Positions 62,882-64,000 of a DNA stretch of 64,000 bases are shown piece after piece (within the stretch, counting starts at the first letter, position 1; the number at the start of each line of letters is the position of its first letter). The notes under the pieces were generated by a model. It ran no database searches, was not told the origin of the DNA, and saw nothing but the letters and a program-made list of their open reading frames with translations. Source of the DNA: JAEZDP01 sp964430855 (lineage in GTDB: Bacteria; Acidobacteriota; Vicinamibacteria; Vicinamibacterales; Vicinamibacteraceae); the NCBI GenBank assembly GCA_964430855.1, contig CAYSHC010000003.1:1-64000 (forward strand), given 5' to 3'. The translations under genes were made by a program, and so were the position numbers.

Positions 62882-64000
62882 CTAGAGGTCGCCCCGCCGC
62901 AGCTGTTCCTTCAGGTATTCGGTCGACCGCGCCGCCAGCGCCATGATCGTCAGCGTCGGGTTCTGCCAGGCGCTCGACGGGTAGCACGAGCCGTCCATCA
63001 CGAACAGGTTGCGGACGTCGTGCGCCTGGAGGTACGGGTTGAGCACCGACGTCTTCGGGTCGGTCCCCATGCGTGCCGCGCCCACCTCGTGCGCCTGGCC
63101 GCGCAGCTCGAACCGCAGCTGGATGTTGCGCGCGCCGATGGCCTCGAGCATCTCCGCGGCGGCCACGGCCATGTCGTGGTGCATCTTCAGCTCGTTGTCG
63201 CGCGGAGTCAGGTTCAGCCTGACGACCGGGATGCCGTAGGCGTCCACCGTGTCGGGATCGACCGTGACGGTGTTCTCCTCGTACGGCAGGCACTCGCCGA
63301 AGCCGAACATGCTCACCACCGCCGGTCGCGGCTCGCGGATCGCCTGCTTGTAGGCGTCGCCGTAGCCCGCGGCCCCCATGTTGAACCCGGCGCCCACCGA
63401 CGTCGTCATGCCGTAGCCGCGGACGAAGTCCTTCATCGCCGGGCGCCCGGGGAGGTTCCTGAAGCGGACGAGGAGCGTGCCGCAGGGGCGGACCGGGCCG
63501 CCGGTGGAGGGCGTCACCATCACGTCCGGCAGCTCGCCCGACGCGCCGTTGCCGGCAAAGTGCGTCATCAGGTACTTGCCGAGCACGCCGCTGGAGTTGG
63601 CCAGCCCGTTGGGGTCCTGGCGCGTCGCGGAGTTGAACAGCAGGCGCACCGACTCGAGCGTCTGCGCGCACAGCACGACCACGCGGCCGAAGATCTCCTT
63701 CGGCTGGCGCGTCACCCTGTCGATGTACAGGACGCCACGCGCGCGGTGCGTGTCGGGGTTCATCAGCACCTTGTACGCCATGGCGTTGGTGACGAGCGTG
63801 CAGCGGCCGGTCGCCAGCGCGTCGGCCATCGTCGTGAACGCCGAGTTGAAATAGGAGTGCGTCACGCACCCGTGCTCGCAGGGCCCGCAGTAGTGGCACA
63901 CCTGCCGCCCGTGGATCGGGCGCGTGAGGTTCGCCGTGCGCCCCTGCGTCAGCGTGTACCCGAGCGTGCGCTTCAGCCTGGCCCGCGCCTCGATCTCGGC
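62882..64000 (-). CDS. GMC-family oxidoreductase, 5' part missing
   Basis: At least 373 residues of a GMC flavoprotein, truncated by the window edge at the N-terminal side. A cysteine cluster CHYCGPCEHGC is followed by the substrate-domain sequence and the conserved C-terminal block: HEVGAARMGTDPKTSVLNP (GMC_oxred_C), VMDGSCYPSSAWQNPTLTIMALAAR with the catalytic His-equivalent Asn. The Cys-rich motif is typical of the gluconate-2-dehydrogenase-like membrane branch. It probably oxidises a sugar or alcohol; partner subunits lie outside the window. Confidence 0.85.
   Translation of the reverse strand, partial: AEIEARARLKRTLGYTLTQGRTANLTRPIHGRQVCHYCGPCEHGCVTHSYFNSAFTTMADALATGRCTLVTNAMAYKVLMNPDTHRARGVLYIDRVTRQPKEIFGRVVVLCAQTLESVRLLFNSATRQDPNGLANSSGVLGKYLMTHFAGNGASGELPDVMVTPSTGGPVRPCGTLLVRFRNLPGRPAMKDFVRGYGMTTSVGAGFNMGAAGYGDAYKQAIREPRPAVVSMFGFGECLPYEENTVTVDPDTVDAYGIPVVRLNLTPRDNELKMHHDMAVAAAEMLEAIGARNIQLRFELRGQAHEVGAARMGTDPKTSVLNPYLQAHDVRNLFVMDGSCYPSSAWQNPTLTIMALAARSTEYLKEQLRRGDL

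Overview
This is a very GC-rich (about 70% by eye) draft scaffold with two N-gaps (123-132 and 34881-34893). The gene content points to an environmental Acidobacteriota, probably class Vicinamibacteria. The evidence is several Tat-exported enzymes, tandem Gfo/Idh/MocA oxidoreductases, large hybrid histidine kinases, a KaiC-like ATPase and an ebo cluster. This assignment is an inference; no rRNA or taxonomic marker is present.

Region 1 (1-2829) holds the 3' end of a membrane pyrophosphatase, a GNAT-like acyltransferase and an M20 amidohydrolase. Region 2 (2848-19638) is a complete enterobactin-type catecholate siderophore locus. Eleven minus-strand genes are packed with 1-14 nt overlaps: FecCD permease, ABC ATPase, IroE/Fes-like esterase, ferric-siderophore binding protein, YncE-like propeller, EntC, EntE, isochorismatase, free aryl carrier protein, single-module EntF-like NRPS and EntA. 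Divergent from them are a TonB-dependent receptor and a siderophore-interacting reductase. The adenylation pocket reads as a serine code, so the expected product is a 2,3-dihydroxybenzoyl-serine compound, possibly the cyclic trimer. Two near-identical 16-bp palindromes lie inside the two divergent promoters.

Region 3 (19574-29768) is mixed metabolism and envelope genes: an SRPBCC protein, a deaminase, a Tat-exported SelA-like PLP protein, DUF892, a YihY-holin fusion, a metallo-beta-lactamase/oxidoreductase/esterase operon, a glycine-zipper protein, DoxX and a sulfite-oxidase-like protein. Region 4 (29756-39804) is signalling: a CheB-CheR-PAS/GAF hybrid kinase broken by the second gap, a secreted amidohydrolase, and a KaiC-like ATPase translationally coupled to a hybrid kinase with a degenerate receiver. 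Region 5 (39844-43128) holds DinB, two Gfo/Idh/MocA oxidoreductases and a zinc-ribbon protein.

Region 6 (43214-49583) is an ebo-type cluster: a small unknown protein, TatD-like EboB, EboE, UbiA-like EboC, dehydroquinate-synthase-like EboD, phosphodiesterase-like EboF and a HAD phosphatase. In cyanobacteria such operons help move a secondary-metabolite precursor to the periplasm. The cluster ends in a symmetric array of six short repeats (49563-49724), three forward and three inverted at a 28-nt pitch.

Region 7 (49748-64000) holds a Tat-exported esterase, a multi-PAS/GAF hybrid kinase, a sulfatase, an EamA transporter with an LLM flavin oxidoreductase, two paralogous exported proteins separated by a strong hairpin, a zincin, a persulfide dioxygenase-rhodanese fusion, a glutaminyl cyclase and the 3' part of a GMC oxidoreductase. 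I saw no rRNA, tRNA, CRISPR array or transposase.
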